Part shown: in pieces, positions 17,618-27,378 of the stretch
How the letters are laid out: each line of letters begins with the position of its first letter
Numbering within the stretch: position 1 is the first letter of the stretch
Origin: JADGHX01 sp035760965
Lineage (GTDB): Bacteria; Pseudomonadota; Gammaproteobacteria; Steroidobacterales; Steroidobacteraceae
Direction: 5' to 3'
Assembly (NCBI GenBank): GCA_035760965.1
Contig: DASTRY010000044.1
Span: 112,754-176,753 of the forward strand
Length of the DNA stretch: 64,000 nucleotides
Program-made: the position numbers and the translations under genes
Notes under the pieces: model-generated
What the model was told of the DNA's origin: nothing
The model's input: the letters and a program-made list of their open reading frames with translations, nothing else
The model's database searches: none

Positions 17618-18381
17618 TGCTGGCGCAGGACGACGGGGGCGGGGGAGCCGCCGCGAAGCCGGCGCCGCGCTGGCCGGATGGGCGCATCAGCTTTAGCGGC
17701 ACACCGGATGATGTCGGCAACTGGGAAGGGCCGGCGAACGGCACGATCTTCTTCAACATCGATAGCAAGACGGGCAAGAAGATCACGCCGCCCGCGAGCC
17801 TCGCGACGAATCTCACGGTCGATCAGGTGCCGTTCCAGCCGTGGGCGCGCGAGCAGTACATGAAGCGCGAGAGCCAGGCGGAAGACCCGCACACGCGCTG
17901 CAAGCCCTCGGGCGGGCCGCGTCGCTGGCACACGCCGTACGGCATCGAGATCCTCGATCTGCCGGAGACGCAGGAAGTGCTCGTGCTGAGCGTGGGCTCG
18001 CCGCACAGCTGGCAGCAGATTCACATGGACCGCAAGGAGCATCCGCGAAATCTGCAGCCCTCGTGGTACGGAGACGCGATCGGCCACTGGGAAGGCGACA
18101 CGCTCGTCGTCGACACAGTGGGCTTCAACGAGCGTTTCTGGCTCACGCGCGAAGGCGTGCCGCACACGAGCAAGCTGCATCTGACCGAGCGCATCTCTCG
18201 TCCGAGCTTCGACAAGTTGCGCTACGAGGCGACGGTCGACGATCCGGGCGCGTACACGAAGACGTGGTCGGGCGGCTGGAACCTGCGATGGTCGGCCGGC
18301 AACGAGCCCTTCGACTATCTGTGTCAGGAGAACAATCGCGATCCGCAGCGGATGATCGGGATGACCGGCGGGCCGCAGTGA
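17563..18381 (+). CDS. Exported protein, paralogue of the 16173-16967 lipoprotein
   Basis: 272 aa with a signal peptide (cleavage near ALVLAQ) followed by a Gly-rich spacer. It shares motifs with the lipoprotein encoded two genes earlier: VPFQPWAREQYMKR, RRWHTPYGIEIL, WQQIHMDRKEHPRN, WYGDAIGHWEGDTLVVDTVGFNERFW, PHTSKLHLTERISRP, ATVDDPGAYTKTW. It lacks a lipobox, so it is probably soluble in the periplasm. The pair may act together. The start is fixed by the signal peptide and by comparison with the duplicated upstream copy. Confidence 0.75.
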   Translation: MRTIAPIVLTLSLAGSALVLAQDDGGGGAAAKPAPRWPDGRISFSGTPDDVGNWEGPANGTIFFNIDSKTGKKITPPASLATNLTVDQVPFQPWAREQYMKRESQAEDPHTRCKPSGGPRRWHTPYGIEILDLPETQEVLVLSVGSPHSWQQIHMDRKEHPRNLQPSWYGDAIGHWEGDTLVVDTVGFNERFWLTREGVPHTSKLHLTERISRPSFDKLRYEATVDDPGAYTKTWSGGWNLRWSAGNEPFDYLCQENNRDPQRMIGMTGGPQ

Positions 18382-18410
18382 CCCATTGCTGAGCAGGAGG
18401 CCAATACGCG

Positions 18411-20186
18411 ATGAGACAGGTCAGCACAGTTCTTCGCCGAACGATGCTGACGCTGCTGAGCTTGGCCTGCGGCTGCTTCGCAGGCGGAGCGCGTGCCGCG
18501 AGCGATGTCGCGGACGCGATGATGAATCGGGACTCCGCGCGCCTCGAGCAACTCATAGCCGCCAAGGCCGATGTCAACGCCGCGCAGGCGGATGGCAGCA
18601 CGGCGCTGCACTGGGCGGCGTATCACGGCGACGTTCACGCGGCCGAGCTGCTCCTGAAGCGCCATGCGAACACCTCCGCAGTGACCGACACCGGCATGAC
18701 GCCGCTCGCGTTGGCTTGTGAAGCCGGGAACGCAGCCATCGTCGAGCTGCTCCTGAAGCACCGCGCCGATCCGAATCAGACGCTGAAGAACGGCGAGACG
18801 CCGCTGATGATGGCGGCGCGAACCGGGCGCGTGCCCGTGATGCAGCTGCTGCTGAAGAAGGGTGCGCGGATCGATGCGCGCGAGAAGCTGCGCGGCACCA
18901 CCGCCCTCATGTGGGCCGCAGCGAACTCGAATACCGAAGCCGTGAAATTCCTCATCGCCGCGGGCGCGGACGTGAACGCGCGTTCGGCGACGGCGCCGCC
19001 GGGCCGACGGCCGTATCTCGCGCCTCCGGGGCGCGAGCGCATTCAGGAGTTCATCGACGGCACGGGCTTGCGGGGCGCGGCCGTCGGCGAGGACGCCGCC
19101 GACACGAAGCCGCCGGGCGAGCCCGACGATGCGGCCACACGTGAAGCGGCTCGCAAGCGTTTCGAGGCGGAGATCGCGGCGGCCAAGGGCGCCATCGCGC
19201 GATTCGAGAAGCCCGCGCCCTACGCGCAGCCGAGCGAGAAGCAATGGGGCGGGCTCACGCCGCTCTTGTTCGCCGCGCGCCAGAACGACCTCGCGACGGT
19301 GCAGGTGCTGCTCGACGCCGGCGTCGATGTGAACCAGAAGAGCGAATACGGCTGGACGGCGCTGCTCGTCGCCACCCACAACCGCTTCTATCGGCTCGGC
19401 GCGTACCTGCTGGATCGCGGCGCGGATCCGAACATCGCCAACGACGGCGGCTGGAATCCGCTGTACCTCGCGACGGACAACCGCAACATCGAAGCTGGGG
19501 ACTATCCGACGCGCAAGCCGGACATGGACCACCTCGACTACATCGAGCGGTTGCTTGCCGCCGGTGCGAATCCCAACCTGCGCATGCGCTCGAGCACCGA
19601 AACGCGCACGGTCTTCACCAATCAATGGCTGTACGAAGAGGGCGCGACGCCGTTCCTGCGTGCGGCCCAGTCCGGCGATGTCGTGCTGATGAAGCTGCTG
19701 CTGAAGCACGGCGCCGATCCGTCGATCCCCACTGCTCACAAGGTGACGCCGCTCATGGTGGCGAGCGGCATCGGCTGGGTGGAGGGCGTCACGTACGAGT
19801 GGTCGCGTCAGTCGACATACGACGCCGTGAAGCTGCTGCTCGATCTCGGCGCCGACGTGAACGCGCAGGACACCCTCGATGGCCGCACGGCGCTCATGGG
19901 CGCCGCTCACAAGGGACGTAACGACATCATTCAGCTCTTGGTCGAGCACGGCGCGGATCTGGCGCTTCAGGACATCGGCAGTCGCGACAGCATTCACTCG
20001 CTCGCTGGCGTGAGGTGGCAGGCGATCGACTATGCCGACGGACTCGTGCGCGTTGGCGTGCAATCGGCGATTCCGCATCCGGAGACGGCGGCGCTCTTGC
20101 GCAAGCTCATGAAAGAACGCGGGCTGCCGGTGCCGCCCGAGGGCCGCACGCTTGCGTCGATTTGCATCACGGAGTTGTGCAAGTGA
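18411..20186 (+). CDS. Exported ankyrin-repeat protein
   Basis: 591 aa. A signal peptide (residues 1 to about 29) is followed by ankyrin repeats, for example DGSTALHWAAYHGDVHAAELLL, TGMTPLALACEAGNAAIVELLL, NGETPLMMAARTGRVPVMQLLL and GRTALMGAAHKGRNDIIQLLV. A non-repeat insert at about 195-275 is rich in Pro, Ala and charged residues. Ankyrin stacks are protein-binding scaffolds. Genes of this kind commonly sit beside DUF1592/DUF1552 genes, as here. The last codons overlap the earliest possible start of the next gene. Confidence 0.88.
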   Translation: MRQVSTVLRRTMLTLLSLACGCFAGGARAASDVADAMMNRDSARLEQLIAAKADVNAAQADGSTALHWAAYHGDVHAAELLLKRHANTSAVTDTGMTPLALACEAGNAAIVELLLKHRADPNQTLKNGETPLMMAARTGRVPVMQLLLKKGARIDAREKLRGTTALMWAAANSNTEAVKFLIAAGADVNARSATAPPGRRPYLAPPGRERIQEFIDGTGLRGAAVGEDAADTKPPGEPDDAATREAARKRFEAEIAAAKGAIARFEKPAPYAQPSEKQWGGLTPLLFAARQNDLATVQVLLDAGVDVNQKSEYGWTALLVATHNRFYRLGAYLLDRGADPNIANDGGWNPLYLATDNRNIEAGDYPTRKPDMDHLDYIERLLAAGANPNLRMRSSTETRTVFTNQWLYEEGATPFLRAAQSGDVVLMKLLLKHGADPSIPTAHKVTPLMVASGIGWVEGVTYEWSRQSTYDAVKLLLDLGADVNAQDTLDGRTALMGAAHKGRNDIIQLLVEHGADLALQDIGSRDSIHSLAGVRWQAIDYADGLVRVGVQSAIPHPETAALLRKLMKERGLPVPPEGRTLASICITELCK

Positions 20187-20212
20187 GCGCCTCGAAGAAA
20201 GGACCGGCAGTC

Positions 20213-22735
20213 GTGAGAACGATCCGCGCCGCCGGATCAAGGTGCGCGCGCGTCGGCGCGGGCGGGCGGAGCATCACGCTAGCGTTCTGTGCGCTCTGTC
20301 TTGGCGCAGCCCTACCCGACGTCGCACTCGCGGCCAAATCGAAACCCGCGCGCGCACAGCCGGCGCCGGCGGCGCCCATCACGACGCTGGCGCCTGCGTA
20401 TCAGCGCGCTCTCCTCGACAAGTACTGCATGGATTGCCACAACTACACCGACTACGCCGGCGGTGTGGAATTCGAAATCTTCGATCCCGCCACTGCGCAC
20501 GAGAATGCGGAGCTCGCTGAGAAGATGATCCGCAAGCTGCGCGCCGGCATGATGCCGCCCGCCGGCAAGCCGCGGCCCGATTTCGCCACGATGCGCGCGT
20601 TCGCAGCTTCCATGGAGCAGGAGATCGACAGCCAGGAGAAGCCGAGCCTGAAAGTGCCCAAGCTGCATCGCCTGAATCGTGCCGAGTACGCGAACGCGGT
20701 GCGCGATCTTCTCGGCCTGCAGCTCGACTCGACGCAGTTCCTGCCGGCGGACGATGCCAGCCGCGGCTTCGACAATCAGGCCGGCACTCTGACGCTCTCC
20801 CCGGCGCTGCTCGAAGCGTATCTCTCGGCGGCCGCGCGCATCAGTCGCCTCGCCATGGGCAGCGCGACGGCGCCCACGCAAGTCACGTATCGCGTTGCCG
20901 AGGACACGACGCAGAACTATCACGTCGAAGGCTTGCCGTTCGGTACGCGCGGCGGTCTCGCCATCGATCACATCTTTCCGGCGGACGGCAAGTACACCTT
21001 CAAGGTGTTCTCCGTGAACCTCGGCAACATGGGCAACTTCCGTCCGTTCGGCGAGGTGAAGAACGAGCAGCTGCTCGTGTACGTCGACGACAAGCGCGTC
21101 GCGCAGGTCGATTGGGACCAGGCGCTCGGCGTGAACCGGCGCTTCGACGACGAGGGGCAGGGCGAGCTCAAGACCATCGACGTGACCGTGCCGATGACCG
21201 CCGGCCCGCACCACATCGGCGTCACGTTCCTCGCGACGAACTTCGCGCCCGGCCTCGACATGAACCACGCCTTCGAGCGCAGCACGATCGAGACGGGCGG
21301 CTTGCCCGGCTTTACGTTCTACCCTCATATCGGCAGCGTGCGCATCGATGGGCCCGCCGACGCGGCGCCCGCGAAGCACTCACCGAGCCGCGACCGCATT
21401 CTCGTGTGCCAGCCCGCCCAGCCGAGCGAGGAGGAGGCGTGCGCACGGCGCATCGCGAGCGCTCTGGCGCATCGTGCCTATCGCGGTGAGGAAACCCCCG
21501 CCCACGTCGACACGCTCATGCAGTTCTACACGCTGGGACGGCACGGCGGCACTTTCGACGACGGTGTCGAGGCGATCGTTCAGCGCGTGCTCGTCGATCC
21601 GAAGTTCATCTATCGCACCGAGGTGACGCCGCCGAATCTCACGGCCGGCACGCCGTACGAGATTTCCGGCCTGGAGTTTGCGTCGCGCCTGTCGTTCTTC
21701 CTCTGGAGCAGCGTGCCTGACGACACGCTCCTACAGCTCGGGAGCTCGGGTGAGCTCGGCAAGCCCGACACGCTGCGCGCGCAAGTGCGTCGCATGCTCG
21801 CCGATCCGCGCGCGGCGGCGCTCACGAAGAACTTCGCCGGTCAGTGGCTCGGTCTGCGCAATCTCGCCGGTCACGCGCCCGTTGTCGATCAGTTCCCGGA
21901 TTTCGACGACAACTTGCGGCAAGCCTTTCGTCGTGAAGTCGAGCTGCTCTTCGCGAGCCTGCTGGACGAGAACCGCAGCGTGCTCGATCTCATCACGGCG
22001 GATTACACTTTCGTGAACGAGCGGCTCGCGAAGCACTACGGCATTCCGGGTATTCGCGGGAGCGAGTTCCGGCGTGTGCAGCTGACGGGCGATCTGACGA
22101 TGCGCTGGGGGCTGCTCGGCAAGGGCGAGTTCCTCACGGTGTCCTCGCAGCCGGGGAGAACATCGCCTGTCATTCGCGGGCAGTGGGTGCTGCGGAACAT
22201 CCTCGGGGTGCCGGCTCCGGATCCGCCGGCGGATGTGCCGCAACTGAAAGCGAAGCCTCCCGATGCGGCCGGCAATACGAAGCCACCCTCGATGCGCGAC
22301 CAGATGATCGAGCATCGTGCGAACCCGACGTGCGCCGCGTGTCACAAGCTCATGGACCCGATCGGCTTCGCGCTCGAGCCCTTCGACGCCATCGGTCAGT
22401 TCCGCACGAAGGACGGCGACGCGCTCATCGATGCGAAAAGCGAGATGTACGACGGCACACCGGTCGACGGTCCCGCGGGCGTGCGTGCGTTCGTGCTGAA
22501 GTATCAAGACTCCTACCTGCGCAACGTGACGCAGAACTTGCTGACGTATGCGTTGGGACGCGGCGTCGAGTACGACGACATGCCCACGGTCCGTAGCATC
22601 CTGCGCACGGCGCAGAAGGACGACTATCGCTTGAAGAGCCTGATCGAAGCCGTCGCGCTGAGCGATGTCTTCCGCATGAACGTCGCGACCCCTGCGAGTG
22701 CGCCAGCCGCCAATCCCGAGATGGGAGGCCAGTAA
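20213..22735 (+). CDS. DUF1592/DUF1588-family exported protein with CxxCH motifs
   Basis: About 840 aa. The GTG at 20213 is preferred over the in-frame GTG at 20183 because AAAGGA lies 9 bases upstream and MRTIRAAG matches the start of other genes in the block. After the signal peptide comes a CMDCH motif (Cys72-His76), a PSD/DUF1587-like region (LHRLNRAEYANAVRDLLGL), a carbohydrate-binding-like beta domain (about 230-390), the helical DUF1592 core (FASRLSFFLWSSVPDDTL), then the DUF1588 segment CAACHKLMDPIGFALEPFD (Cys707-His711) and a DUF1585-like tail. The family is known from planctomycetes and myxobacteria; its biochemical role is not established, but covalent haem and electron transfer are plausible. 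Confidence 0.85.
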   Translation: MRTIRAAGSRCARVGAGGRSITLAFCALCLGAALPDVALAAKSKPARAQPAPAAPITTLAPAYQRALLDKYCMDCHNYTDYAGGVEFEIFDPATAHENAELAEKMIRKLRAGMMPPAGKPRPDFATMRAFAASMEQEIDSQEKPSLKVPKLHRLNRAEYANAVRDLLGLQLDSTQFLPADDASRGFDNQAGTLTLSPALLEAYLSAAARISRLAMGSATAPTQVTYRVAEDTTQNYHVEGLPFGTRGGLAIDHIFPADGKYTFKVFSVNLGNMGNFRPFGEVKNEQLLVYVDDKRVAQVDWDQALGVNRRFDDEGQGELKTIDVTVPMTAGPHHIGVTFLATNFAPGLDMNHAFERSTIETGGLPGFTFYPHIGSVRIDGPADAAPAKHSPSRDRILVCQPAQPSEEEACARRIASALAHRAYRGEETPAHVDTLMQFYTLGRHGGTFDDGVEAIVQRVLVDPKFIYRTEVTPPNLTAGTPYEISGLEFASRLSFFLWSSVPDDTLLQLGSSGELGKPDTLRAQVRRMLADPRAAALTKNFAGQWLGLRNLAGHAPVVDQFPDFDDNLRQAFRREVELLFASLLDENRSVLDLITADYTFVNERLAKHYGIPGIRGSEFRRVQLTGDLTMRWGLLGKGEFLTVSSQPGRTSPVIRGQWVLRNILGVPAPDPPADVPQLKAKPPDAAGNTKPPSMRDQMIEHRANPTCAACHKLMDPIGFALEPFDAIGQFRTKDGDALIDAKSEMYDGTPVDGPAGVRAFVLKYQDSYLRNVTQNLLTYALGRGVEYDDMPTVRSILRTAQKDDYRLKSLIEAVALSDVFRMNVATPASAPAANPEMGGQ

Positions 22736-22737
22736 TC

Positions 22738-24084
22738 ATGGTGTTTCTCACGAACCGCACACTGCCGCGCAGGACGTTCCTGCGCGGTCTCGGCACGACA
22801 CTCGCCCTCCCGTTTCTCGAATCGATGTTACCCGCGCGAGACGCGCGCGCCGCTGTGGCGAAGATCACCCCGACGCGCTTCGTCGGCGCGTTCGTGCCGC
22901 ATGGCGCGGCTCCGGGCTACTGGATTCCGGAGAGCAGCGCGCCGGGATTCAAATTCCCGTTCATCTACGAGCCGCTCGAGCCCTTCCGCAAGCACACCGT
23001 GCTCACGAGTGGGCTCTGGTCGAAGTCGTCGGAGAATCCGCCGGGTGTCACGGGCGCCGATCACTTCGTCGCGGCCGCGTATCTCTGCGGTGTGAAGCCG
23101 AAGAAGACGACGGGCGCGGATATTCAGGTCGGCACGAGTCTCGATCAGGTGCTCGCGGCAAAGATCGGCAAGGAGACGTTGCTGCCCTCCTTGCAGCTCG
23201 GCCTGGAAGACCCCGGCGCCAATTCCACCAATTGCGGCGAGGGATACAGCTGCGTCTACACGAATACGATCTCGTGGCAGACGCCCACGCGGCCGCTGCC
23301 GATGGAGATCAACCCGCAAGTCGTGTTCGAGCGGATGTTCGGCGACGGCAGCTCGCCCGAGCTGCGCCGGGCGCGTCGCGAGCGCCAGGCGAGCATTCTC
23401 GATTCGGTCAGCGGCAGCTTGCGCGAGCTCATGCCCGAGGTGTCGCATGTGGATCGCGTGCGCCTCGAGCAGTACCTCGATGACGTGCGCGAGATAGAGC
23501 ACCGGCTGGCGATCGCCGCGAAGGCGTCGACCGAAGTGCCGAACATGGCGGTGCCGTACGGCGTGCCGGAGTCGTTTCACGAGCACATCCAGATTCAGTT
23601 CGACTTGCTCACGCTCGCGTTGCAGGCGGACATCACGCGCGTTGCGACCGTCCTCTACGCGCGCGATCTCACCGGTCGCGTGTATCCGGAAAGCGGCACC
23701 CAGATCAGCTTTCACGGCGGCTCGCATCACGCGGAAGACCCGGGCCGCGTCGCGCAGTACGCGCGCCTCAATCGCTATCACGTGCAGATGCTCGCGTATC
23801 TCGTGAAGAAGCTCGCGGACATCCCGGAGGGCGAGGGCACGCTGCTCGACCATTCGCTGATTCTCTATGGCTCGAACATGGGCAACTCGAATCAGCATCT
23901 GCACTACGACGTGCCGCATGTTCTTGTGGGCGGCGCAGGGGGCAAGGTGAAGGGCGATCGGCATCTCGCCTACCCGAGCCGCACGGTGCCCACCGGCAAC
24001 CTGCTCCTGAGCATCCTCAAGATTTTCGACGAGCGCGCGACGAGCTTCGGCGACAGCACCGGACCGCTCGAGCGGCTCGTATGA
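22738..24084 (+). CDS. DUF1552-family Tat-exported protein
   Basis: 448 aa. The twin-arginine signal RRTFLRGLGTTLALPFLE (11-28) is followed by the typical DUF1552 body: PTRFVGAFVPHGAAPGYW, GLWSKSSENPPG, GADHFVAAAYLCG, LPSLQLGLEDPG, and LLDHSLILYGSNMGNSNQHLH near the end. DUF1552 proteins resemble the sulfatase/alkaline-phosphatase-like DUF1501 group and nearly always pair with a DUF1592 gene. Here the two genes are 2 bp apart. Tat export implies folding with a cofactor or metal in the cytoplasm. Confidence 0.88.
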   Translation: MVFLTNRTLPRRTFLRGLGTTLALPFLESMLPARDARAAVAKITPTRFVGAFVPHGAAPGYWIPESSAPGFKFPFIYEPLEPFRKHTVLTSGLWSKSSENPPGVTGADHFVAAAYLCGVKPKKTTGADIQVGTSLDQVLAAKIGKETLLPSLQLGLEDPGANSTNCGEGYSCVYTNTISWQTPTRPLPMEINPQVVFERMFGDGSSPELRRARRERQASILDSVSGSLRELMPEVSHVDRVRLEQYLDDVREIEHRLAIAAKASTEVPNMAVPYGVPESFHEHIQIQFDLLTLALQADITRVATVLYARDLTGRVYPESGTQISFHGGSHHAEDPGRVAQYARLNRYHVQMLAYLVKKLADIPEGEGTLLDHSLILYGSNMGNSNQHLHYDVPHVLVGGAGGKVKGDRHLAYPSRTVPTGNLLLSILKIFDERATSFGDSTGPLERLV

Positions 24085-24087
24085 CGT

Positions 24088-24115
24088 ACACGATTCACGT
24101 GATTCGCATGATTCG
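24088..24115 (+). repeat. Three gattc elements at 9-bp spacing
   Basis: gattc occurs at 24092, 24101 and 24110 in a short phased array between the DUF1552 stop and the TonB receptor start. It may be a binding site or chance. Confidence 0.3.
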
Positions 24116-24200
24116 AGGGGCAGACATCATGAGTTGAAGTGCGCCGCACGGGGTCTCACCGCGCGGCGCGGCTACGGACTTTTCACCTGAGGGGGGAACC

Positions 24201-27200
24201 ATGACTAGACTGCACACGCAGCGTCCACTCACGCGGACGCCCGTTGCGCTCGCGGTTGCTTTTGCAATCGGCGCGGCATCGTTGGCATCTTTGGCTCAGG
24301 GTCAGGAAGCGGAGGGGGTCGGCGGACGGGTCGAAGAGGTCACGATCACCGGTTCGCGCATCGCGGTCGAGAAGGGGATGCAAACGCCGACGCCGGTCAC
24401 TGCGGTGACCTCCGAGGACTTGCAGAAGATGTCCTCGGGCAACGTCATCGACGCCCTCGGGCAGCTTCCGTCCTTCTTTGGCAATCTCACTGCGGACCGC
24501 GTTATCGGGGGTCAGAATTCCGGTGGCACGAACGTGAACCTGCGCGGTGCGGGCGTGAATCGTACGCTCGTGCTGCTCGAAGGTCGGCGCGTCGTGTCGA
24601 GCAACCGCTTCGGCACGGTGGACGTCGACATGGTGCCGAAGGCGCTCTTGAAGAGCGTCGACATCGTTACGGGCGGCGCGTCCGCGAGCTACGGCACCGA
24701 TGCTGTCGCGGGCGTCGTCAACTTTCTCGTCGATACGGACTTCCAGGGTCTGAAGACGCACGCGCAGGCGGGCGAGACCACGCGTTGGGACGGGCGCAAC
24801 TGGGAAGGCAGTTTCGCGTTCGGTCATGTCTTCGGCGAGAAGCTCCACGTCGTCGGCTCGTTCGGCATGCAGCAGCAGGAGCCGATCGATTCCTTCCGCT
24901 CGCTGCGCGAGCGCAGCTACTACAATCAGACCGCGCGCATCACGAATCCGGATCCAAACGGACCGCGTGAGATCATCCGGCCGTACGTCACCGCCTCGAA
25001 CTTCAGCAACGGCGGCGTGATGGTGGAGAACTCCACCGCTGCGGGCTTTCCAGCGTCGCTGCGCGCGCTCGACGGCATGCAGTTCCAGCCAGACGGGTCC
25101 ATTGCACCCTCTGCGTACACGGGCGTCGGGTCGCGTCTCGGCGGGTGCTTCTGCTATGCGACCCCGAATCAGACGTATGGCGTCGACGCCGACGACGAAG
25201 TGCAGTCGGGCTACCGGCTGATGAACTCGTTCGTCCATGTCGCGTACGACATCAACGACGATGCGCAGGTCTATCTGCAGGGTCTGCACGGCATGACGCG
25301 CACGAACGACCGGCGCGAGAGCGTCTCGCTGCTGAGCGTCTGGCAGGGCCGCATCTACGCCGACAACGCGTATCTCGCGCCGTCCGCCCGCCAGGCCATC
25401 ATCGATGCTGCGGCGGGCGCGACCGGGGCATTCGCCCGCCCCGATCCGTATGTCGGCTTCGGCCTGTTCGCGCTGGACCGTCCGGACACGCCGCTCGGCG
25501 AGTCGCGACACTTCACGCAGAATTTCACGGATCAGGCGACGCTCGGCTTCAAATCCCAGCTCGGCGGCTCGTGGAAGCTCGATGCGTTCTATCAGTACGG
25601 CGAGAACCAGCAGGATTTCATCATCAAGGGCGGCATCCGCGTCGACCGTTTGCCGATGGCGCTCGATGCCGTGCAGGACGCGAACGGCAACATCGTGTGC
25701 CGCGTGAGCCTGCCGCAGTTCGATCCGAACGGCATCTTCAAGGGCTGCGCGCCGATCAATCTGTTCGGCGGCTTGCAGAACGTGTCGCCGCAAGCGGTGG
25801 CCTGGGTTCGCGACGACGAGAAGATCGCGCGTCAGTACGTCGATCTGCAGGTGGCGGAAGCGGTGGTCACGGGTGATGTGTGGCGCGGCTTCGGCGCCGG
25901 GCCGATCGCCGCCGCGTTCGGCGCGAGCTACCGCAAAGAGAGCCTGAAACAGCGCACGATGGACCCGAGCGATGAGTTTCCGGCACTACCCGACGGCACG
26001 CTCTTGAGCAGCCTCGGGATCGCACCGGCGAGCTTGCGCGGCGTCGTGCCGCAAGGGCAGAGCGGCGGTGTCCCAGGCTACACCGGCATTCCCGGTTTGC
26101 GCTTCGTGCCGACGGGGTTCCTCGGCGACGCGAACTCGAGCTCGGTGCTGTTCAGCAGCCTGCGCACGTTCGGCGGCTCGTACAACGTGAAGGAGGGATT
26201 CACCGAGTTCAACGTGCCGTTGTTGCGCAATGCCTCGTGGGCGCAGCTCCTCGATGTGAACGTCGCGGGGCGCTGGGCGAGCTATTCGGGTAGCGGCTCG
26301 ATCTGGGCGTGGAAGGCGGGCGTGAACTGGGGGCTGAACGATCAGCTCCGCTTCCGCGCGACGCAGTCGCGCGACGTGCGCGCCGCGACGCTGCAGGAGC
26401 GCTTCGACCAGACGCGCGGCGGCGTGAACGTGCAGGACCCGTTGAACGGCAACACCACCGTGACCACGGCGTCCTTCTCGGGCGGCAATCCGAACGTGCA
26501 GCCGGAGTCGGCGGACACGACCACCATCGGCGTGGTGTACCGCCCGTCGTGGCTCGAGGGCTTCTCGACCTCTGTCGACTGGTATCGCATCGACATCAGC
26601 GACGCGATCGGGCAGCTCACCGCGCAGAACGAGGTGACGGCGTGCGCCACCGGCGCGGATCCGTCGCTGTGCCAGTACGTCATCCGGCGCGACGGTGCGC
26701 CGAATGGCGTGATCGAGCGCGTGGAGACGCTCTTCATCAATATCGCGCAGCAGAACATCAGCGGTATCGATCTCGAGACGAGCTATCGGCACGACGTGCG
26801 CCTCTTCGGCGGCGGGCCGGAGCAGATCACGTGGCGCTTCTTCGGCACCTTCCTGAACGACAACTCGATCCAGAATCGGGGCGGACGGCCCGATCAGCGT
26901 GTCGGTCAGCTCGGGCCCGGCCTCACGGGGGGCATCGCGCTGCCGAAGTACAAGTTCACGACCAACGTGTCCTACCGCAATGGTCCGTTCACCGTGTTCC
27001 TGCAGGGCCGCTATCTCGGCGACGGCATCCTCGATCGGCTCCGCACCGAGAGCACCGGAAACGCGCTCAACACCATCGATGACAACACCGTTCCGTCGAC
27101 GTTCTACACGGACCTGAATCTGAGCTACGTGATGGGCGCGCAGGACGCTCTCGAGACCTATCTCAACGTGACGAACCTCTTCGACCGAGCGCCCGTTCTC

Positions 27201-27302
27201 ACGCCCGACGTCGTGGGGCGCGCGGGCACGACGCCGTTCAACACGTCGATCTACGACGTGGTGGGCCGGCGCTTCGTACTCGGGTTCAACTATCGGTTCT
27301 AG
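24201..27302 (+). CDS. TonB-dependent outer-membrane receptor
   Basis: 1033 aa, preceded by GGGGGGAA. The signal peptide ends near SLAQGQ. The TonB-box/plug start reads VEEVTITGSRIAVEKGMQTPTPVTAVTSEDL, and the plug contains LRGAGVNRTLVLLEGRRVV and SASYGTDAVAGVVNFLVDTD. The barrel ends with FVLGFNYRF, the canonical aromatic terminus. It belongs to the large 'Oar/IroN-like' group used for glycans, peptides and other polymers. It is 116 bp downstream of the DUF1592/DUF1552 pair, suggesting import of whatever that system releases or oxidises. Confidence 0.92.
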   Translation: MTRLHTQRPLTRTPVALAVAFAIGAASLASLAQGQEAEGVGGRVEEVTITGSRIAVEKGMQTPTPVTAVTSEDLQKMSSGNVIDALGQLPSFFGNLTADRVIGGQNSGGTNVNLRGAGVNRTLVLLEGRRVVSSNRFGTVDVDMVPKALLKSVDIVTGGASASYGTDAVAGVVNFLVDTDFQGLKTHAQAGETTRWDGRNWEGSFAFGHVFGEKLHVVGSFGMQQQEPIDSFRSLRERSYYNQTARITNPDPNGPREIIRPYVTASNFSNGGVMVENSTAAGFPASLRALDGMQFQPDGSIAPSAYTGVGSRLGGCFCYATPNQTYGVDADDEVQSGYRLMNSFVHVAYDINDDAQVYLQGLHGMTRTNDRRESVSLLSVWQGRIYADNAYLAPSARQAIIDAAAGATGAFARPDPYVGFGLFALDRPDTPLGESRHFTQNFTDQATLGFKSQLGGSWKLDAFYQYGENQQDFIIKGGIRVDRLPMALDAVQDANGNIVCRVSLPQFDPNGIFKGCAPINLFGGLQNVSPQAVAWVRDDEKIARQYVDLQVAEAVVTGDVWRGFGAGPIAAAFGASYRKESLKQRTMDPSDEFPALPDGTLLSSLGIAPASLRGVVPQGQSGGVPGYTGIPGLRFVPTGFLGDANSSSVLFSSLRTFGGSYNVKEGFTEFNVPLLRNASWAQLLDVNVAGRWASYSGSGSIWAWKAGVNWGLNDQLRFRATQSRDVRAATLQERFDQTRGGVNVQDPLNGNTTVTTASFSGGNPNVQPESADTTTIGVVYRPSWLEGFSTSVDWYRIDISDAIGQLTAQNEVTACATGADPSLCQYVIRRDGAPNGVIERVETLFINIAQQNISGIDLETSYRHDVRLFGGGPEQITWRFFGTFLNDNSIQNRGGRPDQRVGQLGPGLTGGIALPKYKFTTNVSYRNGPFTVFLQGRYLGDGILDRLRTESTGNALNTIDDNTVPSTFYTDLNLSYVMGAQDALETYLNVTNLFDRAPVLTPDVVGRAGTTPFNTSIYDVVGRRFVLGFNYRF

Positions 27303-27315
27303 TGCGCTGAGGTCG

Positions 27316-27378
27316 GGTGAGAGCGCGGAGACGGCAGGTTGCCCGCGAGAGCGGGCAACTTGCCACCGGGCTCTCACC
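27316..27378. terminator. Nested hairpin between convergent genes
   Basis: The inner stem pairs 27333-27346 (ggcaggttgcccgc) with 27351-27364 (14 bp, one G-T pair) around a gaga loop. The outer stem pairs 27316-27324 (ggtgagagc) with 27370-27378 (gctctcacc). No T-tract follows, so it is probably a bidirectional, Rho-assisted or intrinsic-like stop for the receptor and the DUF2306 gene, whose stop codon lies in its right arm. Confidence 0.6.

Noticed and set aside
16822..18180. 452-codon minus-strand frame
   Set aside because: Its composition is an Arg/Ala/His mirror of the exported-protein genes, with no domain or signal.
18324..20240. 638-codon minus-strand frame opposite the ankyrin gene
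   Set aside because: A shadow frame; the plus strand encodes regular ankyrin repeats.
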